A DNA stretch of 64,000 nt from Engelhardtia mirabilis (GTDB lineage Bacteria > Planctomycetota > UBA1135 > GCA-002686595), in the NCBI RefSeq assembly GCF_007748095.1, contig NZ_CP036287.1, positions 5,084,001 through 5,148,000 on the forward strand, read 5' to 3'. Below the pieces are notes generated by a model that saw nothing but the letters and a program-made list of their open reading frames with translations, ran no database searches and was not told the origin of the DNA. Position numbers and translations under genes: made by a program. Each line of letters starts with the position of its first letter. The stretch's first letter is position 1. Positions 46,853 to 57,100 of the stretch are shown piece by piece.

Positions 46853-49800
46853 TCACCGCTCGAAGGCGAGCCCGTAGGAGTCGAGCCAGGGTCGCAGGTC
46901 CGAGGCGGTGCTGCTGAGGAAGGTGAAGCGGGTCTGCACGAAGCGCGACCCCGAGACCTCCGCCAGGCTCGAGTGCCAGCTCGGATCCACCCACGGATGG
47001 ACCAGCTCGGCGGCCACCTCGGCGGTCAGCGGGCCGGCCAAGGGCTCGCCGAACACGTCCAGGCGCCCAGCGTCGAACATCGCGCTCTCCACCGGATCAA
47101 TCGACGGCGAACCGTCCCCGCGCCAGGCCAAGACGACCGCCGTCCCATTGGGTTGCTCCGCAGCCGAGGGCTCGACCACCGCCGCCTCATACTTCCACGG
47201 CAGTCCGACGATCGGCGTGGTCGGCGACTGCTCGGCGTCCATCAGGATCGTGTAGGCGCGACTCGTACGAATGACCACGTCGGCCTGCCCGATGTAGACG
47301 GTCGGATCGCGCGGGATGGTCTTGGCCCCGAGGGGCGGCAACAGCGGATTGCCGTTGAAACCGCCCGTGGGCGAGATCTGCTGCTCGGGATCCTTGTTGA
47401 CCAAGTTCCCGGACGCGTTCGTCCCGCCGGTCGAGAAGGCGCGGAAGTAGGGCTGGGGCGACGAGGGCACCGCAATCGACACGTCGAAGTTGTTCAAGCT
47501 GCTCTGCTCGGTCGGATAGCAGCGAAACTCCATCAAGAGCGGCAGGGCCACCGCGGGCACGCCGAGCTTGGTGGCCTTGCCCGCAGCGTCGTTGATCGAG
47601 GGCCCCCACACGTCGCCCGCGGTGCTGAGACCGAGCACCGTCTGCTCCTGCATCGTCGGCACACCGGCGGCGACCAGTTCGCCATTCGGATTGACGTTGC
47701 CGAAGGTGGTGATCGCAGTGTCCCGCCAGGTGTAGAAGCGCTTCTGGTCCTCGGGCAGGCCCACGTTCCAAGGCATCTGCAGCATCGGGGTGCCGGTGCC
47801 CGAGAGGAACACCCCCGAGTTCGACACGGCATAGCCGAGCTCGCGCTCGTGCATCACCGTCCGCCCCGCCTTCGGATCCGGCAGGTAGTTCTGCTCGAAG
47901 GTGTTCCCTTCGACGAACCCCGAACCGGGGAACATCGGCAGGCCGAAGTTCTGAGCGGGTGGCGGGATCAAGAACTCGTCGGGCAGGTTCCGCGCGTGGC
48001 CCAAGCTCAGCTCGAACTGGTCGTAGATCGTCGAGACCACCGAGCCGCCGTAGGGCGACAGGGCCATGCCCTCGAGGTCGAGGTTCATGAACAGGTCGTC
48101 GGTTTGGCTGATGCTGAAGCCCATGTCCATGTAGCGCCACATCAGGTGCACCTTGGAGCCCTGGCTCGAGAGGGGCGTTTGCAGCCCCAGGGGGATCGGC
48201 TGCATGGTGCTGACCATGGGCTGGGAGCGATCGACCACCGCGGCGAAGCGCTGCACCGGACGCGGTCGCAGCACCCCGGCGGACTCGTCCCAGAGCACCT
48301 GCCCGCGCACTTCCGTGCCGGCCAGGCCGTCTTCATCGGCGGCGTTGAAGCGCAGCACCCACCCACCGGTGTCCTCGGAGGGCGCGCTCGGATCGAGCCG
48401 GAACTCGATTCGCCCAGGGACATCCGCGAGCACGTTGCCGGCCAGGTCGGTCAGGCCCCCCTGGTCCAGGCCGGAGACCAGGTTGAAGAAGTAGGACTCG
48501 CTGGAACCTTGGTCGTGGGTCATCGGCAGGGTCGGCGCGAAGCGCACTTCGCGGAAGTCCGGCGATGGAACCGTGTCCCCGAGCACCAGGTCACCTGGCT
48601 TCGGTGGTTGGATCAACGCACCGGCCTCGGCCTCCGACAGGCTCGCGTCGACCAGCGCCGACCGTGCCACGTAGAAGGTGTCGAAGGGCCGCGCGCTGGC
48701 GGGGTCCATGGCCTCGCTGAAGCGCACGATGACCTGGGACTGGGGCTCGACCTGGCCCGCGGGCAGCTGGCCCGCCGAGGGACTGAAGCGCACGAAGCAG
48801 GGTGCGAGCTGTGCACCCAGGGAGTCGCGCCAGGGCGTCTGGTAGAGGGCCGAGAGTCCGACCAACACCGCGGGGTCCACCTCGGTCGACCCCGGCGTCA
48901 GGACCAGCGGCACGTTGACCGCCGTCGATCCGACCAGGGTCGCGGGCGCCGTCACTTCCAGCTCGAGCTCGGGCGAGATCTTGAGCAGGTCTCCGGGGAC
49001 CGGATCCAGGGCGCAGCCTGCGACCCCGAACTCGAGCGACACCGAAACCGCCAGTCCACCCCCCGTCCCGAGGATCGGGGTCACCTGGGTGATCGTGACC
49101 GGTTGACTACCGACCACGCGCGGCTGGTCGAAGTCGACGAGGAAGCCGTTGTTGTCGTCGGACGAGTTGCCCGCGCGCATGGCCCAGACAACTTCGCCCG
49201 TGGGCGACGTGTAGTCGAAGGCTCCGCTGTCGTCGGTGTTCAGGGCCGTGCCCTTCACGTTGCTGAGCACCGCGAACTGCGAGTAGGCGCTCGAGATCAC
49301 CGTCGGGAAGCGCAGGGCGACGCTGGCCGCGAGGGAGTCGGCGCTGGCCGGCAGACCGAGGCCGTTGGCCGCCACCAGGGGCGTGATCGTCGCGAGCTCG
49401 TCCTGGGAGATGGTCAGGTCGACGATCAGCCGCGTCGGGTGGAACTTGCCCGTGACCTGGGCCACGCCACCGTGGTTGAGATCGGGCAGCACGCGCGCAT
49501 CGAAGGGCACCACCGGCGGGTTGCCGGCGAACACCTCGACGGTCGAGTGCAGACCGATGCTGCCCACGTCCAACAGATCGTCGAAGCGCACCACCAAGGC
49601 CGCGTTGCGCGCGACCATCGAGTAGGGCGGCAGCTCAGCCGGACTCAAGCCCTTGGGATCGATCGGATCCAGGGACTGGCTCGCCTGAGCCACGCGCACG
49701 GCGAAGATCGACTGCTGCTGTTCGGCGTCGGCACCGATCCGCAGGCGGAAGCGGCCGTTGACAGGATTCGAGGTCAGCTCCCACTTGAGCTGGCCGGCCT

Positions 49801-50230
49801 CGAAGGCCGTGCGGACGTCCTCACCGACCACGAAGTCCGGGTAGACCAGTCGCGTGGTGTAGTTCTGCGGCTCGAGAGGATCGCTGGCGTAGTCGGGCGA
49901 AGTCGGGCGCGTGTCGTACACGTCCACCAGACGTCCCCAGGCGACGTCCACGATCCGCATCGAGTTGGCGGTCCCGCCGTGGTTCTCGTCGACGATGAAG
50001 GCGCTGCCACCGAGCAAGCCTTGGCTACCTGGCTTGGTCGCGGCAGCACCGATCGGCGCGCTCGAGGGGACGGCTCCCGCGGGGCCCGAGCCACTGCCGC
50101 AGGCGGCGAGGCCCAGGGCGAGCAGAGCCAGCAGACCGGACAGACGAATCGGACGGGAAGCAGCAGGTTGGAGAGCCTGGCCCCGACGAGGACACACGGA
50201 TTGCGCTCGGAGCGCGATCGCGAGGTGCAT
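46853..50230 (-). CDS. giant lipoprotein B2 (family B)
   Basis: 1125 residues from the ATG at 50230, chosen because it gives a signal 'RLSGLLALLALGLAAC' with Cys44; the frame stays open upstream without useful features. It follows B1 along its whole length: 'GGSAFIVDENHGG', 'VAWGRLVDVYDT', 'LVYPDFVVGEDVRTAFE', 'NAALVVRFDDLL', 'SQVIVRFSEAMDPASARPFD', 'VHLMWRYMDMGFSISQT', 'LPLLMEFRCYPTE', 'AFSTGGTN', 'AYTILMDAEQ' and the end 'SYGLAFER'. The three invariant cysteines sit in 'AGCALDP', 'LAPCFVRFSP' and 'FRCYPTE'. Function unknown. It is transcribed like its neighbours but has 324 bp before it, so it probably has its own promoter. Confidence 0.82.
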   Translation of the reverse strand: MHLAIALRAQSVCPRRGQALQPAASRPIRLSGLLALLALGLAACGSGSGPAGAVPSSAPIGAAATKPGSQGLLGGSAFIVDENHGGTANSMRIVDVAWGRLVDVYDTRPTSPDYASDPLEPQNYTTRLVYPDFVVGEDVRTAFEAGQLKWELTSNPVNGRFRLRIGADAEQQQSIFAVRVAQASQSLDPIDPKGLSPAELPPYSMVARNAALVVRFDDLLDVGSIGLHSTVEVFAGNPPVVPFDARVLPDLNHGGVAQVTGKFHPTRLIVDLTISQDELATITPLVAANGLGLPASADSLAASVALRFPTVISSAYSQFAVLSNVKGTALNTDDSGAFDYTSPTGEVVWAMRAGNSSDDNNGFLVDFDQPRVVGSQPVTITQVTPILGTGGGLAVSVSLEFGVAGCALDPVPGDLLKISPELELEVTAPATLVGSTAVNVPLVLTPGSTEVDPAVLVGLSALYQTPWRDSLGAQLAPCFVRFSPSAGQLPAGQVEPQSQVIVRFSEAMDPASARPFDTFYVARSALVDASLSEAEAGALIQPPKPGDLVLGDTVPSPDFREVRFAPTLPMTHDQGSSESYFFNLVSGLDQGGLTDLAGNVLADVPGRIEFRLDPSAPSEDTGGWVLRFNAADEDGLAGTEVRGQVLWDESAGVLRPRPVQRFAAVVDRSQPMVSTMQPIPLGLQTPLSSQGSKVHLMWRYMDMGFSISQTDDLFMNLDLEGMALSPYGGSVVSTIYDQFELSLGHARNLPDEFLIPPPAQNFGLPMFPGSGFVEGNTFEQNYLPDPKAGRTVMHERELGYAVSNSGVFLSGTGTPMLQMPWNVGLPEDQKRFYTWRDTAITTFGNVNPNGELVAAGVPTMQEQTVLGLSTAGDVWGPSINDAAGKATKLGVPAVALPLLMEFRCYPTEQSSLNNFDVSIAVPSSPQPYFRAFSTGGTNASGNLVNKDPEQQISPTGGFNGNPLLPPLGAKTIPRDPTVYIGQADVVIRTSRAYTILMDAEQSPTTPIVGLPWKYEAAVVEPSAAEQPNGTAVVLAWRGDGSPSIDPVESAMFDAGRLDVFGEPLAGPLTAEVAAELVHPWVDPSWHSSLAEVSGSRFVQTRFTFLSSTASDLRPWLDSYGLAFER

Positions 50231-50554
50231 GGCATTCCTTCGGCCAAACGGCCACCGACGTCCGGCGCGGGGGGGCCTAGCCGAGTGGTGAGCGCGGGGC
50301 GCGCACGTTCGGGACCGCGCTGGACTCCAGCAGTCGCGGGAGAACGAAGCTGCACTCTCAACTTGCGTGCCAGGGCTCGGGTTCGAACGGCAGGCACATC
50401 GCAGCCCGACCCGCGAGCGGATCAGCACCCGCCTCGGGGCGGACCCGTGCGAGTTCGCGCGCCCCCTCCCCGCAACGCAATGCGGGGCCCCGATCGCTCG
50501 GAACCCCGCATTCACGAGTTCGGTCGGTGGCGGGCGCGCGGGCCCGCGCGGGCC
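50231..50554. other. 324-bp spacer between B3 and B2
   Basis: No gene is supported. It carries the hairpin at 50479-50512 after B3 and a GC palindrome (cgcgcgggcccgcgcg) near 50537 right after the B3 stop. The rest should hold the B2 promoter, which I could not locate. Confidence 0.5.
50479..50512 (-). terminator. 9-bp hairpin downstream of lipoprotein B3
   Basis: Perfect stem aatgcgggg (50479-50487) / ccccgcatt (50504-50512), 16-nt loop, 42 nt past the B3 stop. No U tract. Confidence 0.5.
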
Positions 50555-53500
50555 TCAACGCGTGAAGGCCAGGCCGTAGGAATCGAGCACGGGTGTGTGA
50601 TCCGTAGCGGTGTTGGCCACGAACGTCACACGTGACTGCACGAAGCGCCGTCCGGCAACGCCGGTTATGTCGTCGTGCCAGGTCGGATCCGCCCAAGGGA
50701 ACTGGTGCTCCTCAGCGATGGGGATGCCCGAGTTGATCGGCCCGACGATTGGCTCGCCGAACACGTCCAGCCGCCCGGCGTCGTACATGGCCGGGTAGGT
50801 CGATGGGCTGGCGGCGTCGGCACCGCGCCAAGCGAAGACCAGGGCCGTCCCGACCGGCTGGTCCTGGGGCGCGGGCTCGACCACCGGCGTGTAGGCGTAG
50901 GCCCCTTGCCCCAGGTCGATCGACGGCAACTGCTCCGCATCCATCAGGATCGTGAAGGCCCGGCTGGTGCGGATCACGATGTCCATCTGGCCCAGGTAGA
51001 CGCTGGGATCGCGGGGAGCCGTCGACGCACCGAGGGGCGCGACGGCGGGGTTGGTGTTGAACCCGCCGCTGGGGAAGACCTCGAGGTCCGGGTCCTTGGC
51101 CACCAGCAGACCGCCGGTGTTCTGCCCCCCCGTGGAGAAGGCGCGGAAGTACGGGCGCGGCGAGGAGCTCACGGCGATCGACACGTCGAAGCTGTTCAAC
51201 CCCATCGCGTCCGTCGGGTAGCAGCGGTACTCCATCAAGAGCGGCAGACCGGGCGTGGGAATGCCCACGGGAGTCGGCACGCCCAAGCTGTCATGGATCG
51301 AGTTGCCGAAGACGTCGCCGGGACTCGGCGAGGATGCGCCCTGGACCATGAGCTCCTTCTCGGTCGGGACCCCCGCGCCGACGAGGTTCCCACCGATCGT
51401 CGAGCCACGGGTCTGCACCGTCGTATTGCGCCAGTTGAAGAAGGTCTTCTCACCCTCGGCCAAGCCCTGGTTCCAGGGCATCGGCAGCATCGAAGTGCCG
51501 GTGGCCGACTGGAAGACGTCACCCGCGGAGACCGCGAAGCCGAGGCTGCGCGGGTGCACCACGGTCGGACCCGCCAGGGGATCCTGCAGGAAGTTGCTCG
51601 CGAAGGAGCCGCCGAGCGTGAAGCCGGAGGTCGGGTACTTGGGCAGCAGGAAGTTCGGGTCGACGGTCTCGTCCGGCAGCCTCGCCCCGTGACCGAGGCT
51701 GATCTCGAACTCCGGGTAGACCTCCGAGACGACCTGGCCAGCGATGGGCGCCAGGGCCAGGCCCTCGACGTCCAGGTCGTAGAAGAGGGCGTCGGTCTGG
51801 CTCACGTCGAAGCCCGCGTCCATGTAGCGCCACAGCAGGTGCGCCTTGCTACCCAGCGCCGAGAGCGGCGTCTGCAGGCCGGAAGGGATCGCTTGCATCG
51901 CCCCCACGACCGGTTGATTGCGATCGATCACCGCCGAGAAGCGCTGCACCGGGCGCGGGTGAACCTGGCCCAGGGCGAGGTCGAAGAGCACCTGGCCCCG
52001 GACCTCGAGGCCCGGGAGCTGGTCCTCGTCCACGGTGTTGAAGCGCAGCACCCAGCCCCCCGTGTCCTGGTCCGCGGCGGACGGATCGAGGCTGAAGGGC
52101 ACGATGGGGAGCGGGTCGAAGAGGGTGTTGCCTGCGAGGTCGGCCACGCCGCCGCCGAGCTCGTCCGAGAACAGGTTGAAGAAGTACTGTTCGGCCTGAC
52201 CGGCCACGTGGGTCAGGGGCAGGGTCGGCGCAAAGACCACCTCGCGGAGGTCGGCCGAGCTGAGCGTGTCGCCCAGGACCAGGTCGCCGGGCAAGGGCGG
52301 CTGGACCGTACTGCCCGCTACGGGCTCGGCCAGGCTCGCGTCGATGTCCGCCGAACGCGCGACGTAGAAGCTGTCGAAGGGCCGCGCCGAGGCCGGGTCG
52401 ATGGCCTCGTTGAAGCGCACCAACACCTGGGCGTCCGGGTCCACGACCGAAGCGGGCAGTTGCCCGACCTGGGGCACGAAGTCCACAAAGCAGGGAGCGC
52501 TCGCGACACCGAGCGACGGGCGCCAGAAGGTCTCGTACCGGGCCACCGCGCCGGCGAGGTCGGCGGGCGCGATGGGAGTCACGCCGAAGGGCACCTCCAC
52601 GCGCACGACGATGTCATTGGGCCCGGCGTAGTGAAGCACTTCGACCACCTCCACGAAGTAGGCATCGCCGACCCGCAGCAGGTCCCCGCGGGAGGGCGGG
52701 AACAGGCAAGGGGTGGCGGTCGAGGTCAGGATCAATCGCAGCTCGAGCGAGGCGTTGCTCGCCGCCGCGCTGACGATCGTCACCGGCTGGCTGCCGACCA
52801 CCCGCGGTTCGATGTCGTCGGACAGGAAACCGTTCGCGGGTTGATTGGGCCCGCCGGACTGCAGGCCCCAGCTCACGTCGAAGGACGGCGAGGTCGGATC
52901 GAGCGGGCCGCTCGATCCGGGATCGAGGGAGCTGCCAGCCAGGTTCGTGAGCAGCGAGAACTGCCCCGCCGCCGGCGCGAGCGCGGTCGGGAAGGCGATC
53001 GCCACGTTCACACCGCTCGCTTCATCGCCCGCCGGCAGTCCCACTGCGTTGGGCGCTGCGACGTAGGGCAGGGTCATCTGCTCCTCGGGCGTGATCGTGA
53101 AGTCCACGATCAGCCGGGTCGGCGCGAACTGTCCGTTGGCAATCCCGCCGTAGTTCGGGTCGGGCAGGATGCGCGCCTGGAAGGGAACGCCGAGCTGGTC
53201 GCCCACCAGGACCTTGACCGTGGAGTCGGCCAGGACCGTGGCCGGGTCGAGCAGGTCGTCGAAGCGCACCGTCAGCGCTGCATTCCGCGGGACGGTACTG
53301 GTCGGAAGGATGCTGAGGTCCGGAAGGGCCGTGGGCGAGACGCTCGCCGGCGCCACGGACTCCAGCCCCACGGTGACTTCGTCCAAACGCTGGGCGAACA
53401 ATCCGGGTTGGGCCAGGGCGTCGAGGCCGATTCGCAGCCGCGGCTCGCCCAACACCGGCTGGGTGCTCAGCTCCCAGAGCAGTTGCCCCGACTCGAACGC

Positions 53501-53953
53501 CGTCCGCACTCCCTCGCCGATCACAAGGTCGGGCAGGACCAGGCGCATGGTGTAGAGGTCAGGATCGAGGGGATCCCGCTCGTACTGTGCCTGGGTCACG
53601 CCCGGCGCCAGAACCGTGTCATAGACGTCAACCAGACGTCCCCACGCCATCTCGACCAGACGCAGGCTCGCAGCCCCACCAGCCTTGTTCGGCTCCAGGA
53701 TGAAGGCGCCACCCGCGAGCGGGCTGCTGGCCCCGGGCTTCGGGATCAGACTGCCCATTGGCCCGGGCTGCGGATCGAGCGCGCCAGGCGCGGCCATGGT
53801 TGACGCCGGTCCGGTTTGGCTCTGGAGATTGGCGGTCAATCCCCCCTCGTCGGGTGCAGCGGCGTTGCCGCCGCAGGAGGTCGAGCCCAGGAGGACGGCC
53901 AGGGACACTACGCCACCACAAGACGCGGTACGGCGCGCAAGCTTGGTAATCAT
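50555..53953 (-). CDS. giant lipoprotein B3 (family B, most divergent copy)
   Basis: 1132 residues from the ATG at 53953. This copy has the shortest leader: 'GVVSLAVLLGSTSC' with Cys27. A ~50-residue Pro/Gly/Ser linker separates the Cys from 'AGGAFILEPNKAGG', where the family domain begins. Family markers follow in order: 'MAWGRLVDVYDT', 'LVLPDLVIGEGVRTAFE', 'NAALTVRFDDLLDPAT', 'AQVLVRFNEAIDPASARPFD', 'AHLLWRYMDAGFDVSQT', 'LPLLMEYRCYPTD', 'AFSTGGQN', 'AFTILMDAEQLP', 'FVQSRVTFVANTA' and 'SYGLAFTR'. The first conserved Cys lies in a changed context ('ATPCLFPP'), the others in 'SAPCFVDF' and 'YRCYPTD'. It has lost the 'D/E-N' pattern of the first domain. Function unknown. Confidence 0.82.
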   Translation of the reverse strand: MITKLARRTASCGGVVSLAVLLGSTSCGGNAAAPDEGGLTANLQSQTGPASTMAAPGALDPQPGPMGSLIPKPGASSPLAGGAFILEPNKAGGAASLRLVEMAWGRLVDVYDTVLAPGVTQAQYERDPLDPDLYTMRLVLPDLVIGEGVRTAFESGQLLWELSTQPVLGEPRLRIGLDALAQPGLFAQRLDEVTVGLESVAPASVSPTALPDLSILPTSTVPRNAALTVRFDDLLDPATVLADSTVKVLVGDQLGVPFQARILPDPNYGGIANGQFAPTRLIVDFTITPEEQMTLPYVAAPNAVGLPAGDEASGVNVAIAFPTALAPAAGQFSLLTNLAGSSLDPGSSGPLDPTSPSFDVSWGLQSGGPNQPANGFLSDDIEPRVVGSQPVTIVSAAASNASLELRLILTSTATPCLFPPSRGDLLRVGDAYFVEVVEVLHYAGPNDIVVRVEVPFGVTPIAPADLAGAVARYETFWRPSLGVASAPCFVDFVPQVGQLPASVVDPDAQVLVRFNEAIDPASARPFDSFYVARSADIDASLAEPVAGSTVQPPLPGDLVLGDTLSSADLREVVFAPTLPLTHVAGQAEQYFFNLFSDELGGGVADLAGNTLFDPLPIVPFSLDPSAADQDTGGWVLRFNTVDEDQLPGLEVRGQVLFDLALGQVHPRPVQRFSAVIDRNQPVVGAMQAIPSGLQTPLSALGSKAHLLWRYMDAGFDVSQTDALFYDLDVEGLALAPIAGQVVSEVYPEFEISLGHGARLPDETVDPNFLLPKYPTSGFTLGGSFASNFLQDPLAGPTVVHPRSLGFAVSAGDVFQSATGTSMLPMPWNQGLAEGEKTFFNWRNTTVQTRGSTIGGNLVGAGVPTEKELMVQGASSPSPGDVFGNSIHDSLGVPTPVGIPTPGLPLLMEYRCYPTDAMGLNSFDVSIAVSSSPRPYFRAFSTGGQNTGGLLVAKDPDLEVFPSGGFNTNPAVAPLGASTAPRDPSVYLGQMDIVIRTSRAFTILMDAEQLPSIDLGQGAYAYTPVVEPAPQDQPVGTALVFAWRGADAASPSTYPAMYDAGRLDVFGEPIVGPINSGIPIAEEHQFPWADPTWHDDITGVAGRRFVQSRVTFVANTATDHTPVLDSYGLAFTR

Positions 53954-54077
53954 CGTCGGTCCAGTTGGGGGGCAGATGCCCCGAAACGCGGCCCCGAAGA
54001 CGGACCACGACTGACCGAGCCGATCATCAAGGATCGATCAGCCGATCGAGTCGGACCGGACAGCGACGCCGCAATAA

Positions 54078-54101
54078 GAAGCCGGGGGGGGAGCCGGCTT
54101 C
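54078..54101 (-). terminator. 8-bp hairpin (second) downstream of B4
   Basis: Stem gaagccgg (54078-54085) / ccggcttc (54094-54101), 8-nt G-rich loop. On the minus strand it is followed by TTATTG. It acts with the stronger hairpin at 54127-54162. Confidence 0.5.
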
Positions 54102-54126
54102 GGAAAGTGAATCTGTGCGCCGAACC

Positions 54127-54162
54127 CGGCGCTCGCGGAGAGAAGCCTCGCCGCGAGCGCCG
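54127..54162 (-). terminator. 12-bp hairpin immediately after B4
   Basis: Perfect stem cggcgctcgcgg (54127-54138) / ccgcgagcgccg (54151-54162), 12-nt loop, 5 nt past the B4 stop codon. Strong terminator candidate; it separates B4 from B3. Confidence 0.65.
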
Positions 54163-54167
54163 TCGGG

Positions 54168-57100
54168 TCAGCGGCTGAAGGCCAGGCCGTAGGAGTCGAG
54201 AGACGCCGTCACACCCGACTTGGTGTTGCCGATGAAGGTCAATCGGCTCTGCACGAAGCGCAGCCCATTCATGTCGGAAAGGGAGTCGTGCCAGGTCGGG
54301 TCCGACCACGGGAACGGATTGTTGAGCGGAGTCCCCATCGGATCACCCAGGGGGCCCATCTCAGGCTCGCCGAAGACGTCCATCTGCGTGCCGTCGATCA
54401 TCGCCGGGTGCGCGTTCAGCGAGACGATGTTCTGACCGCGCCAGGCGGGGATCACCGAGGTGCCGACCGGCTGCTCGGACGGCGACGGACGCATGACCAT
54501 CGCCTCGTAGACGTAGGGCTTGGTGCCCAGAGCGAAGGTCGGCTGCTGCTCCGCGTCCATCAGGATCGTGTACACCCGGCTGGTGCGAATCACGATGTCC
54601 ATCTGACCCATGTAGAACATGTCGTCGCGGGCGATCGTCGGCTGACCTTCGTTGCCGGCAGTGGTGTCGAAGCCACCGGTCGGGTCCGATTGCAGGTCAG
54701 GATCCTTGATCACCACCTGGCCCGTCGTGTTCGTACCACCGGTCGAGAAGGCCCGGAAGTGCGGCACCGGCGCCACGGCCACGGCCATCGACATGTCGAA
54801 TGCGTTCAGGCTGATCGACTCCGTCGGGTAGCAGCGGTACTCCATCAACAGGGGCAGGCCGGGCGAGGGCACCCCGATCGGGTTGATCGGACCGGTATCG
54901 GGGATCCCGGGGCCCCAAACATCGCCCGGAGGAATCAGCAGGCCGAGGATGGCGGCCTCCTGGAAGGTCGGCACGCCGCCCCCGAGCAGCGCTCCGGAGT
55001 CGTCGACGTTGCCGAAGGTCTGGACGGCGGTGTCGCGCCAGGTGAAGAACGTCTTGTCGCTCTCCGAGAGCCCGTCGTTCCAGGGCATCTGCAAGACCGG
55101 CATTCCTGTCGAGGCAGCCACCACGTCCGAGCTGGAGATGGCGAAGCCGAGCTCACGCGGGTGCACCACGAAAGGCCCGCCCTTGGGGTCGGAGAGGAAG
55201 TTCGAGTCGAAGGGATCGGACGTTCCGAAACCAGAGGTCGGGAAGGCCGGGATCGGAGGCGGCAGCACGATCAGGAACTCGTCCGGAACGTTGGCCGCGT
55301 GGCCCAGGCGCATCTCGAACTCGTCGTAGACCGTCGAGACCACCGCCCCACCGAAGGGCGACAGGGCGATGCCCTCGATGTCCAGGTTGTAGAACAGGTC
55401 GTCCTTCTGGCTGATGTCGAAACCGACGTCCATGTAGCGCCAGATCAGGTGCGACTTGGAGCCCTGGGCCGAGAGCGGCGTCTCGAGCGCCGTGATGTTC
55501 GGCACCATCCCGCCCACGACGGGCTCGGTGTTGCGGTCGATCACCGCCGAGAAGCGCTGCACCGGCCGCGGCCGGATCTGGCCCTTGGTCTCGTCGAACA
55601 GGTACTGACCGCGGATCTCGGGGCCGCCCACGCCATCTTCCTCGGCGAAGTTGAAGCGCAGCACCCAACTGCCGGTGTCCTGGGCCGCCGCGGCCGGGTC
55701 CATCGTGAAGGGAACCCGCGGCAGCGCGTCGGCGAGCGTGTTGCCACCCAGGTCGATCAGGCCCTTGGATTCGGCGCTGTCCGAGAACAGGTTGAGGTAG
55801 TAGGTCTCGAGGGCCGAGGCCGCGTGGGTGAAAGGCACCGAGGGCGTGAAGCGCAGCTCGCGACCGTCGGACGATTGCCCGATGGTGCCGAGCACCAGGT
55901 CGTTCGTGTCGGCCGGGAAGAGGCCACCCGCCGCGCTGGAGAGCTGGGCGTCGGTCAGGGCCGACCGAGCGATGTAGAAGGTGTCGAAGGGCCGCGCGCT
56001 GCTCGGGTCGATCGGCTCGCTGAAGCGCACGATCACGTCGGCCTCGGGGCTGACCTGAAAAGCGGGGGGCAGCCCGGCCGAGGGCGAGAAGCGCACGAAG
56101 CAGGGCGCCTTGGACTGGCCCAGGGACTCGCGCCACGGGCTCAGGAACTGCACATCGACGCCAGCGAGCTCCGACGCACTCACCGACTCGAAGTCGGGGA
56201 AGATCCGCACAGGTACGTTGATCGCAGTGGACCCCACCACGGTGGCCGCCTGCTTGACCTCGTAACTCAGGATCGACGAGACCTGGATCACGTCGCCGGG
56301 CTGGGGGTTCAGCGCGCAGTCCGTCACTTCGAACTCGAGCGAAAGCACCAGGTCGATGCCCGCCACACCGGTCGGATCGTCCGAGGCGGCGGTGATCATG
56401 GCCGGCTGAATGCCCACGACCCGCGGCGCGATGTTGTCGACCAGGAAGCCGTTGTTCTCGTCGGTCGCATTGCCCGCGCGCAGCGTCCAGGCCACGTCGA
56501 GGGTCGGCGTAGAGAAGTCCACCGGACCGCTCTCGTTGAGATTGAGGGTCCCGCCGCCGGGGTTCGTCAGCACGGCGAACTGGCCGACCCCGGGCACGAC
56601 CTTGGTCGGGATCCGGATCGCGAGGTTCGGCTGCACCGTGTTCTCGCTGGTGGGCAGGCCCACCCCGTTGACCTCGACCACTTGACCGACGGTGACCAGC
56701 TCGTCGGCCGTGACCGTGAAGTCGATCACGATCCGCGACGACCGGAACGTACCGTCCACAGCCGAAACACCGCCGTAGTTCGAATCCGTCAGGACGCGGG
56801 CGTCAAAGGGCGTCACGGGTGGATCGCCGACCAGGACATCGACGGTCGAGTTGGCTCCGATGGACGAGTCGGCGAGCAGGTCGTCGAAGGTCAGCACCAG
56901 GGCCGCGTTGCGCGCCACGACCGAGAAGGGCGGCAGCTCCGTGGGGCCGACTCCCTTGGGATCCACCGGCTGCAGCCCGGACGTGGCCTCGCCGATGCGG
57001 AGCGAGAAGAGCGACTTCTGCGTTTCGGCGTCGGCGCTGATTCGCAGCCGCGGCTGGCCGTTGACCGGGTTGGTCGAGAATTCCCACTTGAGCTCGCCGG

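Noticed and set aside
45952..46917. Possible plus-strand gene of 321 codons in the 906-bp gap
   Set aside because: Composition dominated by Gly/Arg/Pro, no ribosome-binding site or domain, and its end runs into B2 in antisense.
50371..50400. gggttcgaacgg resembling a tRNA T-loop
   Set aside because: No cloverleaf can be formed around it: no acceptor stem or anticodon arm at the right distances.
46808..50635. Plus-strand open frame of about 1275 codons antisense to B2
   Set aside because: His/Arg/Gly-rich repetitive composition without signal, domain or motif; mirrors the third-position GC bias of the real minus-strand gene, which carries clear family motifs.
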